Below, piece after piece: positions 46,400 through 58,668 of a DNA stretch of 64,000 nt. Source of the stretch: Heterohyrax brucei (Eukaryota; Chordata; Mammalia; Hyracoidea; Procaviidae); the NCBI GenBank assembly GCA_028571685.1, contig CM053140.1, positions 59,030,201 through 59,094,200 of the forward strand. The letters are read 5' to 3'. How positions within the stretch are numbered: position 1 is the stretch's first letter; each line of letters opens with the position of its first letter. The notes under the pieces are model-generated. The model was not told the origin of the DNA, did no database searches, and saw only the letters and a program-made list of their open reading frames with translations. The translations under genes were made by a program, and so were the position numbers.

Positions 46400-47441
46400 T
46401 TCTGTGAGCCTTACCTAGTGGCCACATATTTATGAAAGGAAGACAGAAAAGGCAAAAATAATATGAGACACTTTCTGATTGTTGCTTCCCCCTACCCAAG
46501 GCATTAAGTATAGTAAAGATATAAAGAACTCCTCTATAGAATTCCCTTCCCTTCTCTTCAACTCCTTTTCACATGTTATAAAATCCCACACTTCTTCACA
46601 ACATAAATTTCTGTATGACACATCGAAATCTCTCTCTTTTTTCCCTAGTGCTTTCAGACTACTCCTAGTGTTTATAATTTTGGTGCTAGAAACTGGAACA
46701 ACTCCTTGTTTTCTACTTTGAGTGATATGTGGACTAGCCATATCTGCCTTCTGTCCACCATAATACATGGTATCATCAGTAAATGCGCTCTCATTTCTGC
46801 TGGTGTTACCTCCTCAGATGCTTTAAGATCTCGTTTTTATTTTACTAGAATATGTATGGCAGAAAAAGAAACACATTGAGGCAGGGCTGGGAAGGACATA
46901 TGAACTGGTTAAGAAGGTACGATGTTGGAGAGATGCTAGACAAAGGGGATAGCCATAGAAAGTTAGGCTAGAAAAGGAAGAGGAGTGGTGGTGACCGACA
47001 TTTCAAATTCATAGAGGATTTCACTTGGTCAGATAAATTCCTGTCACATTAGAACTTGAAAGACACAAATGAAGTGTGGTTCTTTATAAATAAGTAGTTT
47101 ATTAGTCCCATAGATCAGAAATACTGGCTAAAATCTAAGTAACTTTAAAAATAGTCTAACGAGATGTGTACATGACAGATTGGTGAGGAAATCAGTGCTT
47201 TCAGTATGCTCTTCTAATCTTTTGTGATTGATATCCTAGAGGTCAGCAGATACATAATCAGAATCATGTTTTGGAATAGAATAAATCTGGCATTTCAAAG
47301 ATTGAAAAAGGGAGGAGACATAGAGGGCAAGCTATCTCTTCTGGTCTCCCAAATCAATAAAGAATGCAGTTCAGTCTCAGTTTCTTCTCTATTTGTCTTT
47401 AAAGAAGATTCTACATATATATATAGGATCCAATCCCAGTT
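46400..47441. other. EPB41: Intron sequence, nothing recognised
   Basis: AT-rich intronic DNA. Open stretches on both strands near 46430-46770 look like chance; they show no family motif or phase-compatible splice sites. Confidence 0.5.
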
Positions 47442-47594
47442 AGGAAAGCCTAATGACGTAGTAGTTAAGAGCCACAGCTGCTAACCAAAAGGTTGGCAGT
47501 TTAAATCTATGAGGTGCTCCTTGGAAACTCTGTGAGGCAGTTCTACTCTGTCCCATAGAGCCGCTGTGAGTTGGAATCAGCTGCCACTGGTTTT
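47442..47594 (+). mobile_element. AfroSINE, sense, short class
   Basis: GGAAAGCCTAATGACGTAGT, AGCTGCTAACCAAAAGGTTG, GTGCTCCTTGGAAACTCTGT and tail GTGAGTTGGAATCAGCTGCC. Confidence 0.85.
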
Positions 47595-48742
47595 CTTTCT
47601 CTCTTTTTTCTTAATCTCAATAAAACACAGAGAATAAGAACTAAGGGAAAAACATGGTTACTGTCATTCATTCAGTGCCCACTAGAAAGACACCGTACTA
47701 TCTATTGTAAAGATGCAGAGAGGCAGCATTATCAGAATTTTAGGGTTAGATAGGCCCCTAATCTAACTCCAACCCCCCACCCGCCAATGCTTGACCGTTC
47801 TCTGCAACATTCCTGCCAAGTAGTATCATAGCCTGGGCTTAGATATTTCCCAAGGTAATGTATCTTTGGACAGCTCTGACTTGTATGCAAGTTTCTCTTA
47901 TGTTAAGTGAAAATGTTTTCCTGTAGCATTCACTTCTTGGTCTAGAGAGGAGATGTTCTGAAGAATTCCCTGTCTTTTACATCGTAGCTCAAGGTAGCTC
48001 TAATGTTGGAATTAGTCATACTTCTTACCTTCATAAGTTAATATTTAATCTCTAAATCTATCCCGGTTTTCCATCTAGCATGCTGTCCTACTTCCCTCCT
48101 TTTCTTTTTCTGTCTTTCCTTGTTTTCTTACCTTTTTCTTTCTGGCCCTGTTGCCCATAGGTTGCTTCCCTAAGGCTTAGTCTATTTTATGTCCCTACCC
48201 ATAAACTCGCTCTCTCTTAGAGAACATTTTGAAACGATACTCCCAGCTTTGTCATAGACATCAAATGTATTTGAAAATATTTTTAGATAAAAGTTGTATG
48301 CAGGGGGGACAGTTTGTAGCTTTAGAAATATCTTGTAGCCCAGAATCTGTTGACAAGATGGTATCACTGTTGTATTTTGATGAAGTTCACCATGACAGCC
48401 TGCACTTTAAGTTTGCTTGCCTTATTTGACAGCCACATTTACTTTTACATACTTTACAGTCTCCCAATGCTTTGATTTATAGGAGTGTGACATGATAAAG
48501 TTATGGAAATGTACTCTCTGTTTAACATTCTGATTATGATTTAAATCCTCACCAGAAAAAGTGATATTAAATATTTGAAATATTGTTAATCCATCTCTCT
48601 TAGTTGTGACTATCTCCTCAAAACTGTCAGGTTCTCAGAGGTGAAAGTCCTTGTTATAGTTATCATTGTTTGCCTGTCTATCAGCTTTGTATCCCAGGTA
48701 CCACATTGTTGTGTATGTAAGAAATAACGAATATTTATAATA
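47595..48742. other. EPB41: Intron sequence, nothing recognised
   Basis: No gene, RNA or named repeat seen. A pyrimidine-rich stretch lies around 48085-48150 with no plausible exon after it. Confidence 0.5.
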
Positions 48743-48948
48743 GGAGTCCTAGTGCAGGCACAATGGTTAATGCTTGACTCCTAACCAGAGGTTGGCATTT
48801 CGTACCCACTTGGTGACTCCACATAAAAAAGAAAGAGCAAGCTGTTCCTGTAAGGATTACAGCCTGGAAAACCCTATGGGGTGCTTCTACTCTGTCACAT
48901 AGGGTCTCTGTGAGTCAGAAATCAACTTGATGGCACCTAATGGCAGTA
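48743..48948 (+). mobile_element. AfroSINE, sense, long class, tail like RTE
   Basis: AGGAGTCCTAGTGCAGGCAC head, AAAGAAAGAGCAAGCTGTTC block, and tail GTCAGAAATCAACTTGATGG followed by CACCTAATGGCAG, close to the RTE ending (GGCACCTAACAACA). Confidence 0.8.
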
Positions 48949-49546
48949 CTAACAAATTGAATAGCATGATTAATCACAGATTGTACAAGACACTCCAACT
49001 TTCTACTTAGAATCTCTTGTATTGTACCAAATTAATATCTTAATGGAATGTCACTTCTTTAAATAATAACTGAATTATATTGGCAGCAAGTATTCTCATT
49101 TAGAAAACTTTCCAGTTCCATCTTTTCAGATAATCACTGTATGCCCTCATCAGTGCACACTATGTATATAGCCCAGGAGCCCCCAGAGCTTTTTTTAATC
49201 TTGTAGTGTGGTCCCAGGTTGACATGAGGAACCTTTGTGCACCGCTGTGGTAGATTATCAGTCTCGCTTGTTCATGTCTTGTAATTTTTTCTCAACTTAA
49301 AGTGCTTTTGCATTCACCACAGGTAATAATCAAGTGTTTCCAATTTAGAACATACTATGTGAGACCATATTACATGTCTGTATATATAAACTCTTCTTGG
49401 AGTGTGATATCATGAAAGGAACCAGTTATCTGACAATTTGTGTTTATTGAAAATGCATTTCAATTTGATACCTTTCTCCTCTGTGTTTTGTGACATAAAA
49501 ACACCAAACACATCAAACTCTCAAGGTTTTTATACATCATATATAT

Positions 49547-49985
49547 CAGGAGTCTGCAAAGGCCAGATAGTGAATATTTTAGGCTTACAGGTCCTGTTGT
49601 TTCTGCCACAGTTATTCAGTTCTGTTATTGTAGTGCAAAAACACTCATGTTGTTGTTGTTGTTAGGTGCCATTGAGGTGGTTCTGACTCATAGCGACCCT
49701 GCATACAACAGAATGAAACACTGGCCGGTTTTGCGCCGTGCCCATAGTTGTTTTTATGTTTACGCCCTTCATTGCAGCCACTGTTTCAGTCCACCCCACT
49801 GAGGGTCTTACAGAAACAAAATTTGGACATCCAAATTTTAATTTCATATCATTTTTATGTGTCACTAAATGTTACTGTGTTTCCCCCAACTATTTAAAAA
49901 TGTAAAAACCGTTGTTGGCTCATATCCATACCAAAAAAGGGAGAGTCATATTTAGCCTGCTTGTCATAGTTTGCTGGTCCCTGAT
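49547..49985. mobile_element. hAT-type DNA transposon, split by an RTE fragment
   Basis: CAGGAGTCTGCAAAGGCCAG, ATAGTGAATATTTTAGGCTT and at the far end CATAGTTTGCTGGTCCCTG are the two ends of a MER-type nonautonomous hAT element (the GGCAAAC...GGGCCAGATAGTAAAT family). An RTE tail (49648-49815) interrupts it. The exact family name is uncertain. Confidence 0.6.
49648..49815 (-). mobile_element. RTE/BovB-type LINE, antisense tail fragment
   Basis: TGTTGTTGTTGTTAGGTGCC followed by ATTGAGGTGGTTCTGACTCA and CCACTGTTTCAGTCCACCCC; only about 165 bp of the 3' end is present. Confidence 0.85.
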
Positions 49986-50912
49986 ATAGACCAGAGAACT
50001 GCCTTTTCATTGAGTGTTTTTATGGGCATAATTACAATCTTATCATTTTAATTCATTTCTTGTTTATGATTACAAATGGAAAACAAAGGACATGGTATTC
50101 ATTCTTGTTTATCTGGCAATCAGGGTACACATGAGCCTGTATGCTAAACTGTCTGTAACCACCGCAGCAACCTCGCCTTTGTCATTTTTTTCCAACTTGT
50201 TCTGTTAACTGTGCTGTCATCCTATTTAGTGATAAATCCAACTGCCCCCGTTGTTTGGTTTAAAACAGAAAACTTAGCCCCTGTTTTTCCCTGAGGAGAA
50301 ACAATTCCCAAACCACATTCTGTTTAGCCACGTTTTGGAGATATCTAATAAACATGATACAGTGAAAAGATTTTTACTCTGAGCTTTTGATGTACCTTAT
50401 GCTTCAAGCAGCTGTATATGTAAATATAAGATTGAGTTATCTAAGATCGAGTATCAAAGGAAAACATTTCAGAAAATTCCCTCTTTGTAATCATTACCGT
50501 TAAAAAAAATTCTTTAAGGGAAATTCCCTAATCGAGGGCCTGTGTGGGCATTATTTACCAATAAATCAAAATTGTTCACTATTTGACATGGTTGTGTTCT
50601 GAAAGATCCCTTGACCTGTAATTACCTTTGGGAGGAGCTTTCTAATAAACCCTGAAACCTGTGTTCCTTTAAGTTCCCTTGTCCAAGATCATTTAGCTCT
50701 AACATTCAGTTGAATAAATTGTTCATGTGTTAAAAATTTAGCAAGATAAAGAAATCTGCTGAAGAACTTCTCTTTTAGGACATTTTTTTTGATGTTTATC
50801 TCAAATAACTTGCTCTGTTAATGTATAAACTTAACCATGAATAAATCTTGCTGCAAATCTGATTCTGATTGCTACTAGTCATTAAGGAAATAGAAGCCAG
50901 TAATGCTGTGTA
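49986..50912. other. EPB41: Intron sequence, nothing recognised
   Basis: AT-rich, no named repeat or exon seen. Confidence 0.5.
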
Positions 50913-51109
50913 CAGGAGCCCTGGCAGAGCAGTGGTTAAAGCGCTCAGCTGCTAACCAGAAGGTTGGTGGTTTGAACCCACTAGCTGCTCCCGAGAAAAA
51001 GATGCAGCAGTCTGTTTCCATGAAGATTTACAGCCTTGGAAACCCTATGGGGCAGTTCTACATGTCATATGGGGTCATTAGAAGTCAGAATCAACTCCAC
51101 AGCATTGAA
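50913..51109 (+). mobile_element. AfroSINE, sense, long class
   Basis: AGGAGCCCTGGCAGAGCAGT, AGCTGCTAACCAGAAGGTTG, AAAAAGATGCAGCAGTCTG block and tail GTCAGAATCAACTCCACAGC. Confidence 0.9.
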
Positions 51110-51126
51110 TTTTATGCTGGACATGA

Positions 51127-51301
51127 AGAGGCCTGGTGGCACAGTGGTTAAGTGCTTGGCTGCTAACCCAAAGGTTGGTGGTTCAAACCCACCAGCTGCT
51201 TCTGGGAGAAAGATGTGGCAGTCTGCTTCCATAAAGATTGACAGCCTTGGAATCGCTACGGCAGGATGGCTTTCAGCTGGAATTGACTAGGCTGCAATGG
51301 A
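51127..51301 (+). mobile_element. AfroSINE, sense, long class, second of a tandem pair
   Basis: GAGGCCTGGTGGCACAGTGG head 17 bp after the previous copy; GGGAGAAAGATGTGGCAGTC block; shortened tail GGAATTGACTAGGCTGCAAT. Confidence 0.9.
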
Positions 51302-54300
51302 AATTGCTGTACATAGGCATACCCACTAAAAAAAGGAGGGAAGGGGTAAGATTTTCTGCTTCAGCTGGTCAGCAAGTGATGGCTGTGAACAGGTGTTACT
51401 AGAAAAGTTTTCTAGTTTTTCTGTACTTCACTGTCTTCTGTGTGCCCTAGTAATTGTCTTTTGCTCAGCCCTGAGACAGAGCTAACCTATCATCCTGTGT
51501 TCAGCTGTCAGAATATTAATGTTTTAAATTAGCTTTGAATTCATTTATTTGTACCAAGTTTTAAAAATAACTTTTTTCTTACCAACACTTAATCAGTCAC
51601 TATAATACATGTAATTGTCACATCTGTTAGAAGCATTTTTAATATGCTGAATTTTACTTTTTTTAAAAGCACTCAACAGATTAGAAGTTATTAACCATCC
51701 AGTGTTGCCACTCTGACTGTACTGAAGAGTGAAGAATGGGGTGGGTGTGGGGGTGTGGATGTGATGAGAGCTTGCTCCTGTACTGTGGAATTAACCAAAG
51801 GTATTATCGCTTTATCTTTTACTTCACCTTGAGTAAACCTTATCTACTTTCACAGCTATAGATTTTGTTATCCAGATGACTGCTTAAAAAGGACACTCCA
51901 AATTTTGGAATGATCCACTTACTAGCACTAAGTGTGTACCTAGTGGCCATGTCTGAGCAATGTCAAAATTTTGTAATGTATCTCCAAAGCTACTATCATT
52001 TTAAAGGAGGTTGTTGAAAATTTTAGCGTGGAAGGCCATTTTCATTAATACAGAATTTTTCAGAAGAGACGACACAGCTAATCAGTTCTAATCATAGTTG
52101 TCTCTTGTGTTTTGTTCAGTTGACTTGATACTGTTGTCTAGTATCAAACTGGGCTGGTACTGTTTTTCTTAAGTGCTTATAATGGCTTTAGTCATTTTTA
52201 AAATTCATACATTGGAGAAATCCTGTCAAATGAATTCAGCTTTATTCTATACTAAGTGAATTTAATTTTGCTCTATACTAAACATGAGCATGCCAAATGG
52301 TCATTGTTCTTATTCTGGCTACAGCCTGTTTCTTTCCATCTCCATCCTCCCTAGACAGAATACTTCATAGTTTATGAAATGCAGTTGGCCACTAATGGCT
52401 TCTTGTCTCATAGCCATGTTTAGTGTGACATTAATATTTGCTCAAGCACTTTGACTTCTGTAACTCTATTCAGGTTTGAGAATTCTCATTTGGTCTATGG
52501 AGTTCTTACTGGTGAGTGCAGTACAAAGGCAAAATTTTCTATTATTATTTAATAGTCAAAATTTTGCATCAGGCACAAATTTTGAAGCTGCTTTCTTTTA
52601 CATTCACCTATTCTGGGGATAATCTAAGAACAGTACTACCAAAAACTATGTTTGAAGGATAATTGTTATTGGCAACTTTCATTTGCTGGCATTTGTAAAA
52701 GCCACAGAAAGGCTGCATTGTGGAGTGATTTCCCTATAATAAATAATTTTGTCAGTTGTAATTTAGTAAAAACCAACGTCTTCCTGAATAAACTATCTAT
52801 CCAGATATTCAGATACACTCTTTACATACCAACCAGAGAGTACCAGTGGACCATGAAAATAACTCAGAGTTTTGTGGAGAAAGCTAATGAGCACTACAAA
52901 GATATATTTCTAACTAAGGACCAATAGCATGCGAAACTTAAAAAAAAATTGGGAAGAGAAAGGAGTGGGGTGCTAGTCAAGACAGAAAAATTAGAATGAA
53001 GAGAAATGAACTACCTGACAGATGATGACACACTAGAGAGGACAGACTGAACATTTCGGTCTTATCCTAGCAACATGATTACTCTGTTGTTAGTTTATCC
53101 CCTTCTTGAGTGTTTATTGTAACCAACTGCCACTTGGCCTGAGTTTTCCACCAAAAGTGTACCAAAGCTGTTATTTATGAGGCTTTTAGGGTGTGGGGGC
53201 TAAGGGAATGTTTTGCTTTTGGGTAATTTTTGTTTCCTTTTTTGGCTGAAGAATGGGCTACTGCTGCTTGACTTGTCATCTTTATGAGCTGTTTACACAT
53301 GGCTTTGGCAAAAGAAGCCATTACCACATCTGATTTATCTTTTATTGCTAGTGCCCATTTAAAAGCATTTTGTTTTGCCTTCAAATTCTTTAAAAACCAT
53401 AAGGCATAAAGTTCCTTCTGATTATTATCAAACCAAGGCAAATATTGATGTTAATACCTTTGTAAAATATGAAAAAAGAGAAATATTAATGTATAAACAC
53501 ATGTGTTTCACTTTTTAGAGCCTTTCTCTAAGCATTTGCCACCATTCTTTGTTGAGACATAAACTTGACACGTTTTATTAAAGAGAAGTTTATAGAAACA
53601 AAGCACTCGCAATTAACTGATCTTATCAGGACCAAAATCTACTTTCTTTAGTTTGCATGTTGTGGACCACTTGCGGATATTATTTAAATACATTGTTGAT
53701 AATATTTGTTGTTCCTTATCTGTAATATTTATTGTTTACTTCAGTTAAGAACCAGGAGCTGGACTCTTCTGCTGGGTGTCTTCCTTCTGTGCTTAGCAAG
53801 ATAACCTCGATTCCTGCTGGTTCTGTGGGCAAAGCATTTCTTACTGGGTTTGCAAAGCAAGGGTAATGTGCTCTGTGGGTGTTTGTGTGTCTGTGCAACC
53901 CCCATTCCATTGCCACCTCCTGCAATCTCCCTTTTTCCTTATCAACATTTATTTTTTTAGTCTATATAAACCTTATTTAAAAATCTGGTGAATGCTTGTT
54001 TTCTGAGGTATAGAAACACTGATAAAATGTAATGTATTAACTTTCCCAAGGTATTTACATTTCAGCAGGCCAGAGTCATTGCAAAGTTGATAATGGTATT
54101 TCAGAGTTGATCATACCATTAAGCAGTACTTCCGAGGCCAGCCATGTGTCTGATGTTACTTGACAGAATGGCAAAACTGTGTGAAGAGAATGGGATAACC
54201 AGTAAAAAACTAGTAGTAGTTTAATAGATTTGTTGGACTTTGGGGTTCCATTATTAAGAATGACTCGAGAGAGAGTATGCTGAATCTTTTACTCTCCTTC

Positions 54301-55196
54301 TGAGGAAAACTTAGTAGTTTCAGGAAACAAAAGTGTATGGATAGTAGCAACATAGGTAAGCTTTGGATCCTAGAAACAGCAATAGAGCTATCGAGCTTTA
54401 AAAAGATTGTAACTAATCAAAACTGTTTCCCCTACTTTCTTTTTTAATAAACAATGCATATCTTTAAACTAGCCATTAAAAATGGCCTATCTGGTATTCT
54501 TCCTGAGCATCTTGGCTCAGAAATATTTATTTAATGATTTCACAGTATACCTATTTTAATTCTTGCCTTCTACCACAATTTCTTTCCTCACAGTTCTGGC
54601 TGATGATACTTTCTAAAATATGTTGAGGACCTGGCTGATAACTTGCTAATGACAGATGAAAGGAATACTAAAGCCACATGCTTGATCCACTTTAGGTGCT
54701 CAAGAAATGCTTACTTCTGGGTAGGGACTAGATCTCTTTGTGGCTTTGGTTCATTTTCTTTGCCAAAAGTAGTATTTTTAAAAATATAAAATCATTCTGA
54801 TTGATGTAAAGTAATACACTGCCTCTAATCTAGAGTTATTGTTTAAATTTAGATCAACTTGGGGGTTACTTTGATTTTTAATGTTTTATGTTCCCAGTTG
54901 CTATCATGACTTTGGCAAAAGAGTGATAATTTCCTTTGGGCCTTCATTGTTTCTAAGAGAGTTCCCAAATAAGAATATTTATGGATGAATTAAATCACAG
55001 ATACAGCCAGGTATTTATTCACATTCCTGAGAATATCCATGACATCTCTAAATTAGAAAGCATCAAACAAAATATAATGAAGCTACAGCTTGAATTTGAG
55101 CTGTTTTCTTTCCTGCCCAGATACATTAAGTCCAATACCATTGACATTGACTTTTCAAAACCAGTGCACTAAATAACAAAGTTTCATATTCTGATA

Positions 55197-55200
<4 letters not shown>

Positions 55201-55228
<28 letters not shown>
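55201..55228. repeat. Poly(T) run, 28 nt
   Basis: 28 consecutive T in the plus strand, not attached to a recognisable retroelement. Confidence 0.9.
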
Positions 55229-55231
<3 letters not shown>

Positions 55232-57067
55232 GTTTACCAATTACTAACATTCATTATAATTCTTTCCGCTTAGCTGCTTTCTCTGTGTAAGAAACTGTTA
55301 AGAGCTTTTTTTGGTTTTTTGAAAACCTTTTAAAGCCTTAGAAGATTTGTCATCTTCTCCTTCATGTATCCTTTACTGGGTTTTTCAGGTTTTAAAGATT
55401 ATTTCCTTACTGAAACCAGATATAAAAGCTTGCGTAGGGCAATAATTTTGATAATATTTTTCTAATTTATAAAGTAATGTGTGTGTATATATGTTCATTT
55501 TAGAGAGGTTAGGAAATGATAGAAAAACAAGGAAAAAAATCATGTGCTGTCCCACCATTATTAGTCTTTTAACACATATCTACACGTGTTTTTCATATAT
55601 ATCATTATATACACATAGGAAAATATGATTTTTTTAAGTGGAAAAGAAATTTTTAAAAACAAAGCTCGTTATAGAGAGGAGAGTTTAGTCTTTGAAGTTA
55701 TTAGAGTTTTTGGTCTTCTTTCACCATCCCAACACCCACCTATGGTCCTCAAGTGAAAAGCTTCCCTGGAACCCTTGGTAGGCTTGGCAGTGATGCTGCA
55801 GTGCTTTTGGTTTACCTGCCCAGGATTTTAATGTATAGAAAGAGAAAATGAGATAGTAGCAAGGTTTTATTTCCTTTCTTTTAACAGAGAAAGGAATTGT
55901 TCTTGTATTGCCAGCTAAACTGGGCTTCACTAAGTAGAAAACAAGTAACCAAACATGTGTGGGAAAAATTACTATGTAAAAAATTCTGTGACTCTTGCTT
56001 AAATAGCAAAATTTTAGAAAATTTTTCAGGATATATTTTTACTGTCATGCTTATAAGATAAAATAGTCTTGTAAAGCTTAACTCTGGTTCTTTTGATAGT
56101 GTCTTCAAATACATAAATCCTTTACTTCAAAAATAACCCGGGGAAAGCAGGAGGGGTACTGGATTGCATTTAGTGGAGTGACAGTAAAATACCTGTAAAA
56201 CGCCCACATCCTGCTTTTAATGATGTCTGGAATCCATAAGCCATCAAGCATACTTGTGACGTAATCCCTGTGAATAGTTTTTGAGAAAATGTTTTTTAAA
56301 ATTTTTAAAAAAGCAACAAGAACTTGGGTTTCTTCCCCCAAACAAATACTACATTACCACACTTAGTAGGTGTCTAAATGAAATTGAGACTCTCCAGTAA
56401 AATAGCGTTTCTGCTCATTAAGTATTTGTCTAGCACTCTGCCTTGCCTTTTGATATTCTTAAAACCAACTAGCTGTCATTCCAGTACTGTGTACAGGCAG
56501 CTGATTTTTATAACCTAGCTCTTTCTTCTTATAGTTCCTCATCACTCCAGAAAAGCAACATTTGAGTTAACATCTTTGCAACATTAAGTCTCCATTCTGC
56601 CTACTTGTCACTTCAGATGGTTCAGGTGCAGTCATGTCTTTATTCCTACCCCTGAGAAAATCTCTTTAAGGTTTCCAAATTAATTTGATATATGTAGTTG
56701 GCAGTTGTGCAGGGTCTTATATAATCCAATGGCCCTTGCTGATAGTCACAGCCAAAGGCACAACACTGTCAGTTAAAAGTATTCGCTGATGATAAGGTGC
56801 CAAATTCTGGTCTCTTGTGTAACAGAAACTTACTATTTTCTAATCTTTTCTTCTGGATTTCCAGCCTTCTCCTCATAAGTAAAATTATAGTTTGGGTTGG
56901 CCACTAAGAGCAGATTCCACTAAGAGGGCTTTGGACAGTCTTTGTATTCCTCAAATATAGGGTCAGATTTAGGGCATATTCTTTCAAATGCAATAAGACA
57001 CATCTTTTAGTCCTACTTTTGTAATACCTTCTGGTGCTCTGGAAAGAAGATGGGCATTAGAAACCAA

Positions 57068-57260
57068 AAACTGACCTCGGTTTAAGCCCCTGCTCAATCA
57101 CTGGATAGTGCTAAATGACTTAATCTCTGATTATTCATCTACAACATAGGGATCATGATTACCTCATAGTGAGGTTGTAAAAAATTAAATGAGAAAACAT
57201 GTTAAAGTGACTAACAAAGTACCTGGTATGTGATGAACCTTCAGTAGAAATTTGTTTTCC
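57068..57260 (+). mobile_element. MIR-like ancient SINE
   Basis: TTTAAGCCCCTGCTCAATCA, TAATCTCTGATTATTCATCT, CTCATAGTGAGGTTGTAAAA and the following TTAAATGAGAAAACATG match MIR order. Confidence 0.6.
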
Positions 57261-58136
57261 TCTCACTTTACTGATGTAGGAGATAAAATGCTGGAGTAGA
57301 CAGTGGACCTGATCAAGTTCTGTTATTGAGTAGCATAAGACAAAACAAGTTTTCAAGTCATCTGCATTTAAAAACATCAACAAGTTTTGGTTGTACATCT
57401 TTTATGTGCCAAAAATGGAGTGTAAGAGAGATACAGAGCTAAGTAACACTTGTCCCCAAGAAGCTCATAGTCTAAAGGAAGAACAGAGGAATTAAGCAGT
57501 AATGACAAGGGGCCGTGAGAACAAAAGAGGAGTAGTACCTAACCCTACTTAGGCAGCCAGGGAGAAACTTCCATATGAAGTAACACTTGAGCCAATTCTG
57601 GAAACCACAGGAGCTTCCAGGGAGAAGGAACAATACTTACAAAAGCACAGAGGCAGAAGGGAACAATGTGTGTGGATGTGTAGCAGGATGAAGCTGGAAA
57701 AAGAAGTAGGGGTCAGTTTGAAGTGTTTTCTATGTTTTACAACAGGGTCTGTGCTTTAAGTGAGAGACAGTGAGGAGCCACTGAAGGGTTTTAAAGCTAG
57801 AAAATTAAATTTCCAATGGTGCATTTTAGCAATAAATACTTTGGCAGTAGAATAGAAGTTGCATTTAAGGAAGATTTTGAGATGAGAAGGAAGAAAGGAA
57901 AGAAGAAAAACTGTTTAGTTATTCGTAGTAACCTGGGTAATACAATCCGAGTTTGAAAGTAGGTAGTAAAGGTGGGAATAGAGAAAAGCAGATAGGTAGG
58001 GAGACACTAAAGAAGTGACTTGGTGGCAGTCTGGGATGTGTATAAGGAAGGCGTTGAAGATGGTGCTCAGGACTGTGGCTTAAAAGACTGCATAGATGAT
58101 GGTGCCATTTAGCAATATAATAGACACAATGGGGGA

Positions 58137-58298
58137 AGGAACCCTGGTGGTGCAGTGGTTAAGAACTTAGGCTGCTAACCAAAAGGTCTAAAGTTTGAAT
58201 CTAGCAACCACTTCTTGGAAACCCTATGGGGCAGTTCTATGCTGTCCTGTAGGGTTGCTATGAGTCAGAATTGACTCAGTGGCAATGGGTTTTTTTTT
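58137..58298 (+). mobile_element. AfroSINE, sense, short class
   Basis: AGGAACCCTGGTGGTGCAGT, AGGCTGCTAACCAAAAGGTC and tail AGTCAGAATTGACTCAGTGG. Confidence 0.9.
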
Positions 58299-58519
58299 AT
58301 TTGACTGAGGAAGTTGGGGTGTGGGCTTAGGTGGCAGCAGAAGTTAATTTAGTTTGACATATGTTGCATTCCACATACCTGAGAAGAAGTCCAGTGAGAT
58401 CTCTTGGACAATAAAGGCAGCTGAAGAGGTTGATTCTGCCATGTGTGAAACTGTTATAAATGCTAACCTACCTGTTACCAGTTTTTTTTTTCCGAAGAGT
58501 AATACATATTACCAACAAA

Positions 58520-58668
58520 AAACCCAAACCCCTTGCCATTGAGTCGATTCCAACTCACAATAACCCTATAGGACAGAGTAGAACTGCTCCATAGCATTTC
58601 CAGGGAGTGGCTGCTGGATTCTGACAGCCAACCTTTTGGTTAGCATTCTTAACCACTGTGCCACCAGA
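58520..58668 (-). mobile_element. AfroSINE, antisense, short class
   Basis: TTGCCATTGAGTCGATTCCA, ACAATAACCCTATAGGACAG and CCAACCTTTTGGTTAGCATT in antisense order. Forms an inverted pair with the copy at 58137. Confidence 0.9.

Larger units (their letters stand above)
51302..58136. other. EPB41: Intron, long stretch with few recognisable repeats
   Basis: 6.8 kb. I recognise only a T-run of 28 (55201-55228) and a MIR-like element at about 57068-57260. The part from 57400 to 58000 resembles old mammal-wide repeats but I cannot name them. No exon with homology to 4.1R was found. Confidence 0.5.

Noticed and set aside
46430-46768. A 112-codon minus-strand frame with an overlapping 80-codon plus-strand frame
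   Set aside because: No homology, no splice context, no promoter-like sequence. Frames open on both strands are expected now and then by chance.
53175-53441. An 88-codon open frame on the minus strand (starting LPWFDNNQKELYALW) with protein-like composition
   Set aside because: I recognise no family, and a stop lies a few codons upstream. Possibly a processed pseudogene fragment or chance; a protein database search would decide.
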